The notes: generated from the sequence alone by a model not told the origin. DNA of 64,000 nucleotides from Tuberibacillus calidus DSM 17572 (GCF_000430685.1 NZ_KE387193.1:33917-97916); one strand, 5' to 3'; positions 9,462 to 22,030 are shown, counted from the first letter of the stretch. Made by a program: numbers and translations.

Positions 9462-12400
9462 TTAAAACAATGATAATTGGTTAGCTTCAGGAAGGCCTTT
9501 AAGGCAACCGTGTTGGTCCAACAAATCGACAACGGTCTTTGAAAGCTTCGCGCGTTTTTGCAGATCTTCTTTCGATAAAAATTCGCCTTCTTCTCGTGCC
9601 TTAACGATATTGATGGCCGCATTTGTGCCAACACCGGGCAAAGCGTTAAACGGGGCAAGGAGAGCGTTTCCGTCCACGATAAAGTTCCGGGCATCGGAAC
9701 GGTATAAATCGATTGGCTTAAACGAAAAGCCGCGTTCACACATTTCCAAAGCGATTTCTAAAACCGTATGAAGGCTTTTTTCTTTCGGTGAAGCATCGAG
9801 CCCTTTGGCTTCAATTTCCTCAATTTTCGCCCGTATCGCTTTAGAGCCGCGACGCATGACATCAATGTCGACATCATCGGCGCGCACAGAAAAATATGTC
9901 GCATAAAAGAGAATCGGATAATGCACTTTAAAATAGGCAATCCGCACGGCCATCAACACATAAGCTGTTGCGTGTGCTTTTGGGAACATGTATTTAATCT
10001 TTAAACAGGAATCAATATACCAATCTGGCACATTATGTTTCTTCATTTCTTCAATCCACTCATCCGTCAGACCTTTGCCTTTCCGCACGGATTCCATGAT
10101 TTTAAATGCGAGTGACGGTTCCAACCCTTTGTGCATCAAATAGACCATGATGTCATCCCGACAGCCGATAACATCTTTCAGCTCACAAATGCCATTGTTA
10201 ATCAATTCCTGAGCATTACCTAACCAGACATCTGTACCGTGGGAGAGGCCAGAAATCTGGACTAACTCCGCAAAGGTCGTCGGTTTAGTGCTTTCAAGCA
10301 TTTGCCGGACGAAGCGCGTGCCATATTCGGGTATGCCAAGCGTGCCAGTCTTACAGCGAATCTGTTCCTCGGTGACGCCGAGGCTTTCCGTTGAACTGAA
10401 TAATTTCAGAACATCGGGATCATCCGTCGGAATCGTTTTTGGATCGATGCCGCTTAAGTCTTGTAACATACGGATAACCGTCGGATCATCGTGGCCGAGA
10501 ATATCGAGTTTCAAAATATTATCATGGATCGAATGGAAATCAAAATGCGTCGTTTTCCATTCCGACGTTTTATCATCAGCGGGATATTGAATCGGCGTAA
10601 AATCGTAAATATCCATATAATCTGGTACAACGATGATGCCGCCAGGATGTTGACCTGTCGTTCGTTTGACACCGGTACAGCCTTTTGCCAACCGGTCGAT
10701 TTCCGCACTTCGGAAATGGAGATGATAGTCGCTGGCATAGCCTTTCACATATCCGTAAGCGGTTTTGTCGGCAATAGTTCCGATCGTTCCGGCGCGATAC
10801 ACATAATCTTCACCGAAAAGCACTTTCGTGTAATTATGGGCGATCGGCTGATATTCCCCAGAGAAGTTCAAATCGATATCAGGTACCTTGTCCCCTTTGA
10901 AGCCAAGGAATGTTTCAAATGGAATATCGTGACCATCTTTTATATATTTAGCATCACATGCGGGGCAATTTTTTTCCGGCAAGTCAAACCCGCAGGCGAC
11001 ACTCCCATCCGTAAAAAACTCCGAATGCTTACACGACGGGCAAACATAGTGTGGGGGAAGCGGATTGACTTCGGTAATTTCCATCATCGTCGCCACGAAG
11101 CTCGAACCTACAGAACCTCGCGAACCGACCAAATACCCATCGGACAACGATTTTTTCACCAATTTATGAGCAATTAAATAAATGACCGCAAAACCGTGTC
11201 CGATGATGCTATTCAATTCTTTTTCCAAACGTTTTTCAACAATCTCCGGCAATGGGTCTCCATAACGACGTTTTGCTTCTTCATAACTCATATTCCGAAC
11301 ATCGTCATCAGCGCCTTCAATCTTAGGCGTATAGAGCTCATCTTTGACCGGTTTGACATCCTCAATAAGGTCAGCGATCTTTCTTGTATTTTCTACGACA
11401 ACCTCCATCGCTGTCTCCTCACCGAGGAAGCGGAAAGCATCCAGCATCTCCTCTGTCGTTCGGAAATGAACCGGTGGTAAAGTTTGCCGGTTTAACGGGT
11501 TTCCGGATTGTGAGGCGATCAAAATTTTTCGGTAAATGTGGTCATGCGGGTCGAGATAATGCACATTGCCCGTCGCCACAACAGGTTTGCCCATTTTCTT
11601 CCCGAGTTTTACAATATTAGAAATAATCTCGCGCAAACCCAATTCATCATTGACTAACTCTTTTTCTATGAGATGCGGATAAATTTCTGGTGGTTGAATT
11701 TCCAAAAAGTCGTAAAACTCCGCAAGTTTTTCCGCTTCTTCAGCAGATTTTTGCATCATCGCCTCGAATACTTCCCCTTTATCGCAGCCCGAACCGATCA
11801 ATAAACCTTCGCGATACTTATTAAGTACAGAGCGGGGAATGCGGGGAACGCGGTAAAAATAATCCACATGGGCAAACGAGATCAGTTTATACAAATTCTT
11901 AAGACCCGCCTGCGTTTTAGTCAGGATCGTGCAATGCGTTGGCCGAGCCCGTTCATAGCCCCCTTGGTTGTTTTGCGCATTCAATTCGTCATGGCGGTTG
12001 ATGCCTTTTTCAAGCGCATCCGTAATCATTTTCCACAACAAATAACCTGTCGCTTCCGCATCATAAATCGCCCGGTGATGTTGGGTCAACTCAATCTGGA
12101 ACGCCTTACAAAGCGTGTTCAAACGGTGGTTTTTCATGTGCGGATATAAAAACCGCCCTAATTCCAACGTATCGATCACGGGGTTCTTGGCTTTACCCAT
12201 TCCCATGTTCTCAAAGCCAGCATTTAAAAAGCCCATATCAAAGGAAGCGTTATGGGCAACGAGTATGGCATCACCCATGAAATCATAAAAATCCCTTAAG
12301 ACATCCTCGATTTCCGGGGCATCCTTCACCATGTCATCGGTGATGTGGGTTAACTCAATCGTCGTCTGCGACAATGGCTCATGAGGATTGGCAAAAGCTT

Positions 12401-13748
12401 CAAAACGATCAATGATTTTACCATCTTTTACTTTAACGGCAGCAAGTTCAATAATTTTATTATAAATGGCGGATAATCCTGTGGTTTCCACGTCAAAAAC
12501 GACGTAAGTCGCTGTTTTTAAATCAATCGGTTGTTCGTTATAGGCGATCGGAACCCCGTCATCAACAAGATTAGCCTCAACCCCATAGATAACTTTTATC
12601 CCATGTTTTTTTCCGGCTGCATACGCCTCTGGAAAGGCTTGGGCAACGGCATGATCGGTGATGGCAATGGCCGGATGTCCAAATGCTTTGGCTCGCGCAA
12701 CCAAGTCACTGGCGGAGACGACGGCATCCATTTGGCTCATCATCGTATGGGCATGCAGTTCCACCCGTTTTTTGCCTTCCGGTGCGTGATCTTCTCTTTT
12801 CGGAACTGAAACTTCTTGGATGTCTCTCGCCATGAGCACTAAATCACGCATGAATGTGTCGGTTTGCACACCGCCGCGCACCTTCACCCAAATGCCTTTT
12901 TTCAAACCGCTTAGTTTATTTAATTCTTCTTTGTCTTTAACGAAAATTTTCGCGGCAATTGAATCGGTATAGTCGGTGATTTTAAACGTAATCAATGTTC
13001 GGCCGCTTTTTAGTTCGCGGGCTTCGGTATCAAAAACATAGCCTTGCACCGTTACGCGCCGCTCTTCTTCTTGAATCTGTCGGATTTCCATTGGCTCGTC
13101 ATCAATTGCATAGCCAAAAGCCAATGGACCTTGGGCCGGTTCGGGTTTTTCCCGGTCTTTCTTTTGATGCTCTATCACAGCGACTCTTGCCAAGTTTTCC
13201 GTCTCTTCATCGCGTTTTTTGAGAAAATCCTCAAGCTCTTCCAAAGAAGCATTCACCCGTATTTCAATGGGTGGAATCGCAAGACCAAATGCGCTGAACT
13301 TCTCCGTTAACAGAGCGGGCAATTTTCTTCTGAGAGCGGCCTCTTCTGCTTCATTATTGGCGGAAAACACGAGTTTTCCATTTTCATAGGCCGGCGGTTT
13401 GCTGAACACCGCTTTAAAAGCTGGCAGCTTGTCCATCAATTCACCTGAAACGTGCGGCCAATAACTAATAAATAATGTTTGATCAAAATCGGTGTGGCGA
13501 AATGTCATTTTCATGCCAACATCGGCCAAATGCTGAAACGCCTCTTTTAATTGATGATCCAACCAATGATAGACGTGGGCGGGAAGTGCTTTGTCTAAGG
13601 TGAAATGAAACTCCCAATGTTTCTTTTCTCGAGAAACGACTAATTTCTCAATGCAGCCATCCTTAAAATGTTTCTCAATCAGTTCTTCCGGGGTATGAAG
13701 TTGTTGAAGCAAAATAAGAAAGCGCTCCGACTTGGATTTCCCTTCCAT
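9462..13748 (-). CDS. polC: DNA polymerase III PolC-type alpha subunit
   Basis: PolC is the main replicative polymerase of low-GC Gram-positives. The 1428-residue protein is full length. In order it shows an N-terminal domain, an OB fold (about 235-310), a PHP domain ([12 protein letters not shown] near 332) interrupted by the proofreading exonuclease (FDVETTG near 418), a zinc-binding cluster CPSC...CPAC (about 903-931), the palm motif PDIDLNFSG (near 956) and a C-terminal HhH (LPGVGTNAA). The start has a GGGGGAG SD. It follows proS after a terminator, the usual Bacillales order. Confidence 0.98.
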   Translation of the reverse strand: MEGKSKSERFLILLQQLHTPEELIEKHFKDGCIEKLVVSREKKHWEFHFTLDKALPAHVYHWLDHQLKEAFQHLADVGMKMTFRHTDFDQTLFISYWPHVSGELMDKLPAFKAVFSKPPAYENGKLVFSANNEAEEAALRRKLPALLTEKFSAFGLAIPPIEIRVNASLEELEDFLKKRDEETENLARVAVIEHQKKDREKPEPAQGPLAFGYAIDDEPMEIRQIQEEERRVTVQGYVFDTEARELKSGRTLITFKITDYTDSIAAKIFVKDKEELNKLSGLKKGIWVKVRGGVQTDTFMRDLVLMARDIQEVSVPKREDHAPEGKKRVELHAHTMMSQMDAVVSASDLVARAKAFGHPAIAITDHAVAQAFPEAYAAGKKHGIKVIYGVEANLVDDGVPIAYNEQPIDLKTATYVVFDVETTGLSAIYNKIIELAAVKVKDGKIIDRFEAFANPHEPLSQTTIELTHITDDMVKDAPEIEDVLRDFYDFMGDAILVAHNASFDMGFLNAGFENMGMGKAKNPVIDTLELGRFLYPHMKNHRLNTLCKAFQIELTQHHRAIYDAEATGYLLWKMITDALEKGINRHDELNAQNNQGGYERARPTHCTILTKTQAGLKNLYKLISFAHVDYFYRVPRIPRSVLNKYREGLLIGSGCDKGEVFEAMMQKSAEEAEKLAEFYDFLEIQPPEIYPHLIEKELVNDELGLREIISNIVKLGKKMGKPVVATGNVHYLDPHDHIYRKILIASQSGNPLNRQTLPPVHFRTTEEMLDAFRFLGEETAMEVVVENTRKIADLIEDVKPVKDELYTPKIEGADDDVRNMSYEEAKRRYGDPLPEIVEKRLEKELNSIIGHGFAVIYLIAHKLVKKSLSDGYLVGSRGSVGSSFVATMMEITEVNPLPPHYVCPSCKHSEFFTDGSVACGFDLPEKNCPACDAKYIKDGHDIPFETFLGFKGDKVPDIDLNFSGEYQPIAHNYTKVLFGEDYVYRAGTIGTIADKTAYGYVKGYASDYHLHFRSAEIDRLAKGCTGVKRTTGQHPGGIIVVPDYMDIYDFTPIQYPADDKTSEWKTTHFDFHSIHDNILKLDILGHDDPTVIRMLQDLSGIDPKTIPTDDPDVLKLFSSTESLGVTEEQIRCKTGTLGIPEYGTRFVRQMLESTKPTTFAELVQISGLSHGTDVWLGNAQELINNGICELKDVIGCRDDIMVYLMHKGLEPSLAFKIMESVRKGKGLTDEWIEEMKKHNVPDWYIDSCLKIKYMFPKAHATAYVLMAVRIAYFKVHYPILFYATYFSVRADDVDIDVMRRGSKAIRAKIEEIEAKGLDASPKEKSLHTVLEIALEMCERGFSFKPIDLYRSDARNFIVDGNALLAPFNALPGVGTNAAINIVKAREEGEFLSKEDLQKRAKLSKTVVDLLDQHGCLKGLPEANQLSLF

Positions 13749-13770
13749 GTTTCTCCCCCCTTATATTTAT

Positions 13771-13820
13771 TAAGAAAAATGAGGTTGGATAAAATGGTGT
13801 GTGCCATTTCCCTCCAACCT
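13771..13820 (-). terminator. Intrinsic terminator between proS and polC
   Basis: On the minus strand the outer stem AGGTTGGA/TCCAACCT (13813-13820 with 13782-13789) encloses a second AAATGG/CCATTT stem and is followed by CATTTTTCTTA. It lies 17 nt past the proS stop and 23 nt before polC, so polC probably depends on partial readthrough or its own weak promoter. Confidence 0.8.
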
Positions 13821-13836
13821 TTTTACACTCATCACC

Positions 13837-15462
13837 TTATTTGTTCAAAAACTCCCGAATAGCTTCTTCTACTTCGCTGACCGCGCATTCCCTTTGCTCG
13901 CCGGTGCGCCGGTCTTTCAGTTCAATGAGGCCTTCTTGCGCTTTTTTGCCAACGGTTATGCGTATCGGGCAACCAATTAAATCGGCTTCGGCAAACTTCA
14001 CGCCGGCACGCTCGTCACGGTCATCGAGCAAGACGTCATAATCACGGCTAAGGTGTTCATACAATTGTTCAGAAAGCAATTTTTGTGCTTCGTTTTTCGC
14101 ATTGACGGGAACAATATGTACCGTAAAAGGTGCTACGGATTTCGGCCAAACGAGTCCGAATTCATCATGATGTTGTTCGGCAATGGCAGAAAGCGTTCGT
14201 GAAATGCCAATCCCATAACAGCCCATGATGATGGGTTGGCTTTTTCCGTTTTCATCTAAAAAGTTAGCCCCCATGGCATCGGCGTATTTTGTGCCAATTT
14301 TAAAGATTTGTCCCACTTCAATACCGCGGGCAAAACGGATGGTGCCGACTCCATCCGGTGACGGATCACCTTCTTTAATCATGCATAAATCAGCGATGCG
14401 AGCATGAGGCAAATCCCTTTCCACATTGACGTTATAGTGCAAAACCTCTCCGTTTTTATTATCAAGCCGGCCGTTAACTACATTTTTTAAGGCCTGATCC
14501 GCAAGCAAAACAACGCTGTCTTTCATTTCAAATGGATCGCCGTCATGCGCCCATTCTTCTATCATAGCCGCATCCAACACATTTTTCACTTTGACTTCGT
14601 TGATTTCATTGCCTGCCCGATACAAAACGCAGACGTTCGTGTCATCGGCTCGGTACCAACCTATTTTAATACTGTTTTCCTCTCCGGCCTTAACGTCACC
14701 GGTATCGAGCGGAAGAAGCGCTTCATCCGATTTCTCTTCTTTAAATAGAACGGCAGCCATTTCGATATTCGCGGCATAGTCTGACGAATCGGAATAGGCG
14801 ATCGTATCTTCGCCAACTTCAGCAAGCGCCATAAATTCATGGGTATCCTTACCGCCGATCGCACCGGAATCGGCAATGACGGGACGAAAATCCAACCCGC
14901 AGCGGCTGAAGATGTTCTTATAGGCTTCATACATGATTTGGTAACGTTCATCAAGCGATTCCGGGTTGCTATGGAACGAATACGCATCTTTCATAATAAA
15001 CTCGCGGCCGCGCAACAGTCCAAAGCGTGGGCGGCGTTCATCGCGATATTTTGTTTGGATTTGATAAAGTGTCATCGGTAATTTCTTATAAGAATTCAGC
15101 TCATCACGCACGAGGCTTGTGATGAGTTCCTCATGTGTCGCGCCAAGCGCAAAATCCCGGCCGTGACGGTCTTTTAAACGCATAAGCTCTGGGCCGTAAA
15201 CATGCCAACGCCCTGTTTCATGCCAGAGTTCCGCCGGTTGCATCGCCGGCATTAAAAGCTCGACACACCCTGCTTTTTCCATCTCATCCCGGACTATGGC
15301 CTCAATTTTGCGAATCACGCGATATCCAAGAGGCAAGTAGGAATAAATCCCCGCTGCCGTTTGTCTAATAAAGCCCGCGCGGACGAGATAGCGGTGACTC
15401 GCGCATTCGGCATCAGCTGGATTTTCTTTTAAAGTCGGCACTAACATTTGACTCTGCCGCAT
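13837..15462 (-). CDS. proS: Prolyl-tRNA synthetase (bacterial type with editing domain)
   Basis: ProS charges tRNA-Pro; the inserted domain hydrolyses mischarged Ala-tRNA-Pro. The 541-residue protein begins [15 protein letters not shown] and has class II motifs: [16 protein letters not shown] (motif 1 region), [28 protein letters not shown] (motif 2, in parts) and [18 protein letters not shown] (motif 3). The INS editing domain spans about 220-390, and the anticodon-binding domain is C-terminal. The ATG at 15462 has GAGGGG at 6 nt; the ATG two codons upstream abuts the SD. It follows rseP by 11 nt. Confidence 0.97.
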   Translation of the reverse strand: MRQSQMLVPTLKENPADAECASHRYLVRAGFIRQTAAGIYSYLPLGYRVIRKIEAIVRDEMEKAGCVELLMPAMQPAELWHETGRWHVYGPELMRLKDRHGRDFALGATHEELITSLVRDELNSYKKLPMTLYQIQTKYRDERRPRFGLLRGREFIMKDAYSFHSNPESLDERYQIMYEAYKNIFSRCGLDFRPVIADSGAIGGKDTHEFMALAEVGEDTIAYSDSSDYAANIEMAAVLFKEEKSDEALLPLDTGDVKAGEENSIKIGWYRADDTNVCVLYRAGNEINEVKVKNVLDAAMIEEWAHDGDPFEMKDSVVLLADQALKNVVNGRLDNKNGEVLHYNVNVERDLPHARIADLCMIKEGDPSPDGVGTIRFARGIEVGQIFKIGTKYADAMGANFLDENGKSQPIIMGCYGIGISRTLSAIAEQHHDEFGLVWPKSVAPFTVHIVPVNAKNEAQKLLSEQLYEHLSRDYDVLLDDRDERAGVKFAEADLIGCPIRITVGKKAQEGLIELKDRRTGEQRECAVSEVEEAIREFLNK

Positions 15463-15473
15463 AGACATCCCCT

Positions 15474-16721
15474 CTACATCAGAAATTTTTGAATATCATT
15501 CCACGTGACTAAAATCATAACGAGCATTAAAAACGCAAAACCAATAAAGTGGACGAGCGTTTCCCGCTTCGGGTCAACGGGTTTTCCTCTCAGTCCTTCC
15601 AAGAAAAGGAACATCAGTCGGCCGCCATCAAGAGCAGGTAGCGGCAATAAGTTAACAATGCCGAGGTTGATGCTTAAAATGGCGGTCCAGCGCATCACCC
15701 AATAAATACCGCCCTTAACGACTTCACCCGTCATGCTGTAGATGCCGACAGGGCCTGATAGCTGATCTAAACCGATTTTTCCGGTAATTAACTGTTTAAA
15801 AGCCATGAGTTCTAGCTTAATGGTTTGATATGTTTCAGTAAAACCGTGCTGAATGGAACCGATCACTGACTTATCTGTCGGACCGTAGACGCCGATGATG
15901 CCTTCACCACTTTCGGTTTTAGCCGTCGTTAATGTTTTTTCAAAAATTTTACCATTTCTTTCAATCGTAAATGTCAACTTGGTGTTCGGGTTTTCTTGAA
16001 TGATTTTCGTCAGTTCCGTGAATGACGAAATCGCTTGCCCGTTGATTTTTAATACTTTATCCCCTTTTTGCAAGTGGACTTGGTCTGCGGGTTTTCCTTT
16101 CATGATCTCTCCGAGAATTGGTTGATTGCTCGGATAGCCGGCCACGGCGAAATAAATGACAAAAATAACAAGTGCCAAAACGAAATTCATGAACGGCCCG
16201 GCAAAGATGGTTAAAATCCGGTCAATAAGTGGCTTTGATGCGAATTGACGGTCAAGCGGGGCGATTTGGTAGGATTGGCCATCCATGACATATTCCGCTT
16301 GTCGATCAATGGAAAGTGTCATGAGACTGCCTTCATCCTCTTCATAGCCTTGAATCACTAAATCTTTTTCCAAATCGGCATGCTCCGCTGTGATCACTTT
16401 TGCATCCGGGTACCGATCCAAACGGTTAACAATAATTTTTGAGACGGAATGATCGGGGTTAAAAAAGAGACCGATGCGGTGACCGGGTTTGATACACACA
16501 ATCTCGGGATCCTCACCGGCCATGCGGACATAACCGCCAATCGGCAATAGCCTTAACGTATAGACGGTTTCCCCTTTTTTTACAGAAAACAGCTTGGGTC
16601 CGAAACCGATCGCGTATTCCCGGCATAAGATCCCGGCGCGTTTTGCGAGCATCAAATGGCCTAACTCGTGAATGGAGATGAGTAACCCCAGGATAATGAC
16701 GACCGCAATAAATGTTTCCAT
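15474..16721 (-). CDS. rseP: Site-2 intramembrane metalloprotease RseP/RasP
   Basis: RasP cleaves membrane-embedded anti-sigma factors, such as RsiW in B. subtilis, and clears signal-peptide remnants. The 415-residue protein has the zinc-site HELGH at residues 18-22 in the first membrane segment. A PDZ-like domain lies in the middle ([16 protein letters not shown]), and the second metal motif [12 protein letters not shown] is near the C-terminus. At least four membrane segments are visible. The ATG at 16721 follows GAGAGGTGG at 9 nt; a 12-codon longer frame lacks an SD. It is flanked by dxr and proS as in B. subtilis. Confidence 0.96.
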   Translation of the reverse strand: METFIAVVIILGLLISIHELGHLMLAKRAGILCREYAIGFGPKLFSVKKGETVYTLRLLPIGGYVRMAGEDPEIVCIKPGHRIGLFFNPDHSVSKIIVNRLDRYPDAKVITAEHADLEKDLVIQGYEEDEGSLMTLSIDRQAEYVMDGQSYQIAPLDRQFASKPLIDRILTIFAGPFMNFVLALVIFVIYFAVAGYPSNQPILGEIMKGKPADQVHLQKGDKVLKINGQAISSFTELTKIIQENPNTKLTFTIERNGKIFEKTLTTAKTESGEGIIGVYGPTDKSVIGSIQHGFTETYQTIKLELMAFKQLITGKIGLDQLSGPVGIYSMTGEVVKGGIYWVMRWTAILSINLGIVNLLPLPALDGGRLMFLFLEGLRGKPVDPKRETLVHFIGFAFLMLVMILVTWNDIQKFLM

Positions 16722-16763
16722 AGACTTCAACCACCTCTCAAACCGCCTTATGTTCAAATGAAC

Positions 16764-17918
16764 TTATTGGCGCGCAATTAATTGGCGGACAAACGCCCGC
16801 GTTTGTTGATCGACGTTTTGAATCGTATCTAAATCAGGGTCTGCTATTGCCTCATGTGCTTCTAGTGCCTGATAAACCAATGATTCTATTGATAAAAAGG
16901 GAATCTCCTTATTTAAAAAGGCAAAAACAGCCGCTTCATTGGCAGCATTCAGAACCGTTAATGCCGTCCCTCCAACTTCTGCTGCTTGATACGCCCATTT
17001 GAGCAAGCGATAACGATCCATATCGACTTTGGCAAAGTGAAGCACACCTGTTTCCCATAAGTTTAACCTTTTTGCCCCCGGACTTTCAACCCTGTCCGGG
17101 TAACTTAGGGCATATTGGATCGGCACGCGCATATCAGGTTCCCCAAGTTGTGCGATCACGCTTGTATCATCATATTCCACAAGCGAATGGACAATGCTTT
17201 CTTTATGAATCAATACTTCAATTTGCTCATACGGCATATCGAACAGCCAATGGGCTTCAATGACTTCCAAGCCTTTATTCATCATGGTTGCCGAATCGAT
17301 TGTCAATTTAGCGCCCATCGACCAATTCGGGTGCTTCAAGGCTTCTTCGACCGTGACGTCTTTTAACTGATCGCGGGTGAGATCACGAAAACTGCCGCCC
17401 GAAGCGGTGAGTATCAATCGTTTCACTTGCGACCGTTTTTCATTTTTCAGCGCTTGGAAGATGGCGGAATGTTCACTATCAACAGGAAGAATCGTCACAC
17501 CTTTGTCAACGGCCTTCTTCATAACAAGATGTCCCGCTGTCACCAACGTTTCTTTATTAGCAATCGCTAATGTTTTCCCTGCCTCAATGGCCGCTAATGT
17601 CGGCGGCAAACCGACGGCACCTAAAAGCGCATTTAACACGATGTCTGCATCTGGATAAGCGGCGACTTCTAATAAACCCTCAGGTCCTGTGACAATTCTC
17701 ACCGGAGTGGATAATCGCAAGCTTAGACGCTTCTTAATGTCTTGATTTTTTACACTGACAAGCTCAGGCTTAAGCCGTTCAACAAGTTCCGCGCCTTTTT
17801 CCACATTTTCACCAAATGAAAGGGCTCGCACCCTAAAAAGATCGGGGTGTTTGAGGACAACATCGGCGGTTTGCGTGCCAATTGACCCAGTAGCCCCCAA
17901 CAGACTGATATTTTTCAT
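16764..17918 (-). CDS. dxr: 1-deoxy-D-xylulose 5-phosphate reductoisomerase
   Basis: DXR converts DXP to MEP with NADPH, the second step of the non-mevalonate isoprenoid pathway. The 384-residue protein starts with the nucleotide-binding motif [12 protein letters not shown]. It shows the family blocks [51 protein letters not shown] (in parts) and the C-terminal four-helix region. Together with cdsA and uppS it forms a lipid-carrier and phospholipid synthesis group. The product ultimately feeds undecaprenyl synthesis by uppS, two genes upstream. Confidence 0.98.
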   Translation of the reverse strand: MKNISLLGATGSIGTQTADVVLKHPDLFRVRALSFGENVEKGAELVERLKPELVSVKNQDIKKRLSLRLSTPVRIVTGPEGLLEVAAYPDADIVLNALLGAVGLPPTLAAIEAGKTLAIANKETLVTAGHLVMKKAVDKGVTILPVDSEHSAIFQALKNEKRSQVKRLILTASGGSFRDLTRDQLKDVTVEEALKHPNWSMGAKLTIDSATMMNKGLEVIEAHWLFDMPYEQIEVLIHKESIVHSLVEYDDTSVIAQLGEPDMRVPIQYALSYPDRVESPGAKRLNLWETGVLHFAKVDMDRYRLLKWAYQAAEVGGTALTVLNAANEAAVFAFLNKEIPFLSIESLVYQALEAHEAIADPDLDTIQNVDQQTRAFVRQLIARQ

Positions 17919-17953
17919 AATGACGAATCCTTTCTATAACCTTCGCGCGGTTC

Positions 17954-18748
17954 TTAAAAATTAAAGACATTTAGCAAATGAAGGATGGGCAAAATAAAGA
18001 TTAAACTGTCGAAGCGATCCAGGAGCCCACCGTGACCAGGTAAAATTTTCCCAGAATCTTTGACGCCAAAGTGTCTTTTCAACCCAGATTCGGCAAGGTC
18101 GCCTAATTGCCCGAAAACCGAAACTATTAAAGCTGATGCCACCAATTTAACCGGTGAATGGAGGATAGCGAGATCAGCCACCGCTTGGAAAAGACATGCC
18201 GCAAGGACCGCAAGGGTAACGCCTCCCAAAAAGCCTTCGACAGTTTTATTGGGACTAATCACCGGGGCGAGTTTGTGCTTTCCAAATTTCCGTCCGACAA
18301 AATACGCCCCTGAATCCGTCGTCCATATTAAAATGAGGATAAAAAGGATGATGCCCAATCCGCTTTCTCTTGCAGCCGAGAAATAATGAAAGGATAAACC
18401 GATATAAAAAGCAGAAAAAGAAACAAAGGCACAATGAGCAAAATGAAACTGGTTATGCGTGAAAATGGACAATAGTAAAAGCAAAATCGTCAATGCCAAC
18501 CAGAGATCGGTGAAGGATAAGCCGAAAAGATAAGGGGAAAGCACATCATAAAGCACCAAGATGGCTACGGTGATGGCGCCGAGCACTTCTGCCACTAGCA
18601 CCTTTTCATGCTTTGCCATCGCCATTAATTCATGAAAAGTAATGACGCTGATCAGTGCAATGAAAAGCGTAAACCAAATGCCGCCCGCAAATAATAAGGC
18701 CAGAAAAAAAGCGCCTGCAATGACACCTGTCACGATTCTTTGTTTCAT
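17954..18748 (-). CDS. cdsA: Phosphatidate cytidylyltransferase (CDP-diglyceride synthase)
   Basis: CdsA makes CDP-diacylglycerol from phosphatidic acid and CTP, the branch point for membrane phospholipids. The 264-residue protein is highly hydrophobic, with about seven or eight membrane segments. It carries the signature ISPNKTVEGFLGG followed by GDLAESGLKRHFGVKDSG and ILPGHGGLLDRFDSL. It starts MKQRIVTGVIAGA, 9 nt after uppS, and is probably cotranscribed with uppS and dxr. Confidence 0.97.
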   Translation of the reverse strand: MKQRIVTGVIAGAFFLALLFAGGIWFTLFIALISVITFHELMAMAKHEKVLVAEVLGAITVAILVLYDVLSPYLFGLSFTDLWLALTILLLLLSIFTHNQFHFAHCAFVSFSAFYIGLSFHYFSAARESGLGIILFILILIWTTDSGAYFVGRKFGKHKLAPVISPNKTVEGFLGGVTLAVLAACLFQAVADLAILHSPVKLVASALIVSVFGQLGDLAESGLKRHFGVKDSGKILPGHGGLLDRFDSLIFILPILHLLNVFNF

Positions 18749-18757
18749 AACGTCCTC

Positions 18758-19522
18758 CTAGCTTTCAACAACGCCGCCAAAACGTCGCGTCCGGCCGCAG
18801 TATTGTTGTATCGCTTCATGCAAATGGCTTTCATTAAAATCCGGCCAATAAACATCTGTAAACCAAAATTCCGTATAGGCGAGTTGCCAAAGCATAAAAT
18901 TGCTGAGGCGAAGTTCCCCGCTTGTACGAATCAATAAATCCGGATCCGGCAAATGACAGCTTAAGAGGTGGTTTTCTATAATATCTTCCGTAATTTCATC
19001 TGGTACGAGACTGCCGTTTTTCACTTTTTCGGCGATCCCTTTCACCGCATCGGTGATTTCCTTTCGGCTGCCATAATTAAGTGCAAAATTTAAGATCATG
19101 CCGTCATTGTTTGCGGTTTTTTCTTTAGCCGTATTCACAGCCTTTTGCGTGGCTTCGGGCAAGCGGCTTTCATCGCCCATCACCATCACGCGCACGTTTT
19201 TTTCTATGAGTTCAGGCAAATAGCTTTTCAAAAATTGTTCTGGAAGCCGCATCAGATAGTCTACTTCATCTTTCGGCCGCTTCCAATTTTCCGTGGAAAA
19301 TGCATAAAGAGTTAAAATCTTGACGCCTAGTCTGTCCGCCTCACGGACAATTTTCTTAACTGTATTCATGCCTTCCCGATGTCCGGCGACACGTGGCAGA
19401 CCGCGTTTTTTTGCCCAGCGCCCATTACCATCCATGATAATAGCAATGTGACGCGGAACTTGTACAAAGGTCAGGCCACCCTTCTCGGATCGTTTTTTTC
19501 TCTGAAACCATTTATCGAACAT
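18758..19522 (-). CDS. uppS: Isoprenyl transferase, undecaprenyl pyrophosphate synthase
   Basis: UppS adds eight isopentenyl units to farnesyl pyrophosphate to make the C55 carrier for cell-wall synthesis. The 254-residue protein has the cis-prenyltransferase signature HIAIIMDGNGRWAKKRG with catalytic Asp31, then YAFSTENWKRP and the C-terminal SGELRLSNFMLWQ and DVYWPDF. The ATG at 19522 (MFDKWFQ) has GGAGG at 8 nt; the longer frame begins with TTG inside that SD. It opens the uppS-cdsA-dxr-rseP-proS group after frr. Confidence 0.97.
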   Translation of the reverse strand: MFDKWFQRKKRSEKGGLTFVQVPRHIAIIMDGNGRWAKKRGLPRVAGHREGMNTVKKIVREADRLGVKILTLYAFSTENWKRPKDEVDYLMRLPEQFLKSYLPELIEKNVRVMVMGDESRLPEATQKAVNTAKEKTANNDGMILNFALNYGSRKEITDAVKGIAEKVKNGSLVPDEITEDIIENHLLSCHLPDPDLLIRTSGELRLSNFMLWQLAYTEFWFTDVYWPDFNESHLHEAIQQYCGRTRRFGGVVES

Positions 19523-19640
19523 CAGGATTTCCTCCAAAAAGAAGATACGTTGCCAAGTGAAGCTAACAAATTATTATTATAAAAAACAAGGCACCCGCGG
19601 AATCGGACAACCATTCCCAGCGGAAGCCCACCATATTCGA

Positions 19641-20198
19641 TTAAACCTCCATAATTTCTTTTTCTTTATTATCAGCCACTTTATCAATGGATTGAATATG
19701 TTCGTCGGTTAGCTTTTGAACCTCATCGGTTAATCGTCTGAGTTCGTCTTCTGTAATTTCCCCTGCTTTTTCTGCCTTTTTCAAATTATCATTGGCATCG
19801 CGACGGACGTTGCGAACGGCAACTTTTGCTTCTTCTGCGGCCTTTTTAACTTGTTTGACAAGGTCTTTTCGACGCTCTTCCGTCAGCGGCGGAATAGCAA
19901 TGCGGATGACGTTGCCATCATTTGCGGGGGTTAATCCAAGATCCGCTTTCAGGATGGCCCGTTCGATTTCGCCCATTGCAGTTTTATCATATGGTTGAAT
20001 GACGAGCATGCGCGCTTCGGGAGCCGTAATGTTGGCTAATTGATTGAGCGGTGTCGGCACACCGTAATATTCCACTTGTACGCGATCCAAAATGGACGGA
20101 TTCGCTCGGCCAGCACGGATTGTGGTCAATTCATTGCGCAATGCTTCAATGGCCTTTGACATGCGGTTTTTTGCGTCTTGAATGATTTCATGAGCCAT
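19641..20198 (-). CDS. frr: Ribosome recycling factor
   Basis: RRF works with EF-G to split post-termination ribosomes. The 185-residue product is the standard length, with the blocks [18 protein letters not shown] [31 protein letters not shown] and the C-terminal [20 protein letters not shown]. It follows the pyrH stop by one base. A GC-rich imperfect hairpin followed by TTGTTTTTT (about 19575-19630) lies after its stop and may terminate some transcripts before uppS. Confidence 0.98.
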   Translation of the reverse strand: MAHEIIQDAKNRMSKAIEALRNELTTIRAGRANPSILDRVQVEYYGVPTPLNQLANITAPEARMLVIQPYDKTAMGEIERAILKADLGLTPANDGNVIRIAIPPLTEERRKDLVKQVKKAAEEAKVAVRNVRRDANDNLKKAEKAGEITEDELRRLTDEVQKLTDEHIQSIDKVADNKEKEIMEV

Positions 20199-20199
20199 A

Positions 20200-20925
20200 T
20201 TATTTCCCCCTTACTATCGTACCGATGTTCTCACCAAGTACGGCTTTTTTAATATTTCCTGGTTCTGTGATTGAAAAGACAAGAAGCGGGATCTGATTAT
20301 CCATGCAAAGGGAAGATGCTGTCGAGTCCATGACGCCAAGTCCTTCGTTTAAAATATCGAGGTAGGACAACTCCGTATATTTCTTGGCATCCTTAACGAC
20401 TCTCGGGTCGGCGTTATACACACCGTCAACGTTGTTTTTCGCCATAAGTATGACTTCGGCTTCGATTTCTGCCGCTCTGAGTGCAGCGGTCGTATCTGTT
20501 GAGAAATAAGGGTTCCCCGTACCAGCTGCAAAAATGACAACCCGCTTTTTCTCGAGATGTCGGATGGCTCTTCTTCTTATGTATGGTTCGGCCACTTGGC
20601 GCATTTCGATTGATGATTGCACGCGTGTTTCCACGTCCAGCTTCTCTAACCCATCTTGCAATGCTAAGGCATTCATGACGGTTGCGAGCATCCCCATGTA
20701 ATCGGCGGTTGCCCGATCCATGCCCATCTCACTGCCGGTTTTTCCGCGCCAAATGTTACCAGCGCCGACGACGACGGCGACTTCTACTCCTAATTCTACT
20801 ATTTCTTTGATTTGGTGTGCAATGGATTCAATGATTTTTGGATCAATGCCGTACCCCACGTCTCCTGCTAATGCTTCACCGCTTAATTTCAAAACCACTC
20901 TGTTGTATTTTGCTGATTGCCTCAT
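20200..20925 (-). CDS. pyrH: Uridylate kinase (UMP kinase)
   Basis: PyrH phosphorylates UMP to UDP and is the essential bacterial UMP kinase of the amino-acid-kinase fold. The 241-residue product matches B. subtilis PyrH (240). It shows [12 protein letters not shown] at the N-terminus, [32 protein letters not shown] and the C-terminal [10 protein letters not shown]. The ATG at 20925 (MRQSAKYN) has GGAGGTG upstream; the 26-codon longer frame is unsupported and overlaps the tsf terminator. It precedes frr by a 1-nt gap, an almost universal pairing. Confidence 0.97.
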   Translation of the reverse strand: MRQSAKYNRVVLKLSGEALAGDVGYGIDPKIIESIAHQIKEIVELGVEVAVVVGAGNIWRGKTGSEMGMDRATADYMGMLATVMNALALQDGLEKLDVETRVQSSIEMRQVAEPYIRRRAIRHLEKKRVVIFAAGTGNPYFSTDTTAALRAAEIEAEVILMAKNNVDGVYNADPRVVKDAKKYTELSYLDILNEGLGVMDSTASSLCMDNQIPLLVFSITEPGNIKKAVLGENIGTIVRGK

Positions 20926-20960
20926 GCCGACACCTCCAAAACCCATTATGCTTTCCATTT

Positions 20961-20987
20961 GAAAACAGGGAACACATCGGTGTTCCC
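20961..20987 (-). terminator. Intrinsic terminator between tsf and pyrH
   Basis: On the minus strand GGGAACAC/GTGTTCCC with loop CGAT is followed by TGTTTTC. It lies between the tsf stop and the pyrH SD, which also argues against the longer pyrH frame. The T-tract is short, so termination is probably partial. Confidence 0.75.
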
Positions 20988-21011
20988 TTATAAGCCTTCT
21001 CACATTTGATT

Positions 21012-21890
21012 TTACTTTTTCAGCTGTGCTTGAACTTCTTCTGCGAAGTTTTCTTGGCGTTTTTCCATGCCTTCGCCAACTTCGTAACGGACAAAGGCTT
21101 TCACAGTTGCGCCTTTATCAGCAAGATATTTTTTCACTTTAAGATCTGGGTCTTTAACATAAGCCTGATCGACTAAGCAAATTTCTTCAAAGAATTTGTT
21201 CAAACGACCTTGCACCATTTTTTCCACGATGTTTTCCGGTTTGCCTTCATTTAAGGCTTGTTGTTTCAAAACTTCTTTTTCCCGGTCGATTTCATCTTGT
21301 GGAACATTTTCGCGATCAATATAACGCGGGTTCATCGCTGCCACATGCATGGCAATGTCTTTCGCTGCTTCTTCGTTTTGCCCGGTGACTTGCGTTAAAA
21401 CAGCGATGCGGCCGCCCATGTGTACGTAGGAACCGAATGTTTCGTCATCAGCTTTTTCCAATACGGTAAAACGGCGTAAGGAAAGCTTTTCACCGATTTT
21501 GGCAATCGCTTCATTGATGCGCTCACCTAAAGTCGTGCCATTGTCAAGTTTGACTTCAAGGGCCGCTTCGACGTTTTCAGGTTTATTTTTCAAAAGTACC
21601 CCGGCAATTTCATCGACTAATTGGATGAACAAATCATTTTTTGCGACAAAGTCGGTTTCTGAGTTGACTTCCACGATGACCGCGGTATTGCCATCAATTT
21701 TAACAGCGCTTAAACCCTCTGCCGCGATGCGGTCAGCTTTCTTCGCGGCTTTGGCGATTCCACGCTCTCTTAAGACATCAATGGCTTTTTCAATATCACC
21801 GTTCGTTTCTGTTAAAGCTTTTTTGCAATCCATCATGCCAGCTCCTGTTTTTTCGCGGAGCTCTTTAACCATTTGCGCAGTAATAGCCAC
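21012..21890 (-). CDS. tsf: Translation elongation factor Ts
   Basis: EF-Ts exchanges GDP for GTP on EF-Tu. The 292-residue protein begins [20 protein letters not shown] and carries the family signatures [19 protein letters not shown] and [13 protein letters not shown], followed by the dimerisation/core domains. Length is typical of Bacillales (293 in B. subtilis). It lies downstream of rpsB after a strong terminator, so expression probably depends on partial readthrough. Confidence 0.98.
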   Translation of the reverse strand: MAITAQMVKELREKTGAGMMDCKKALTETNGDIEKAIDVLRERGIAKAAKKADRIAAEGLSAVKIDGNTAVIVEVNSETDFVAKNDLFIQLVDEIAGVLLKNKPENVEAALEVKLDNGTTLGERINEAIAKIGEKLSLRRFTVLEKADDETFGSYVHMGGRIAVLTQVTGQNEEAAKDIAMHVAAMNPRYIDRENVPQDEIDREKEVLKQQALNEGKPENIVEKMVQGRLNKFFEEICLVDQAYVKDPDLKVKKYLADKGATVKAFVRYEVGEGMEKRQENFAEEVQAQLKK

Positions 21891-22030
21891 TGGATTTCCT
21901 CCTTATGTAAATGTTTTTTGCTATTTTCATCAGCTTACTTTTAGGATAAGCCGAAGGTGGCTTCTTTCATCCATCGGATGAGAAAAAAGCATTTTAGCAG
22001 TTATCGTTTCATAAAATATTTTAAGACATC

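Noticed and set aside
10491..11177. 228-codon plus-strand open frame inside polC
   Set aside because: It is antisense to the catalytic core of PolC, whose motifs are intact in the minus frame; no SD or recognisable domain. It is a shadow frame.
20926..21003. 26-residue N-terminal extension of PyrH
   Set aside because: It crosses the tsf-pyrH terminator; the internal ATG has a good SD and gives the family length.
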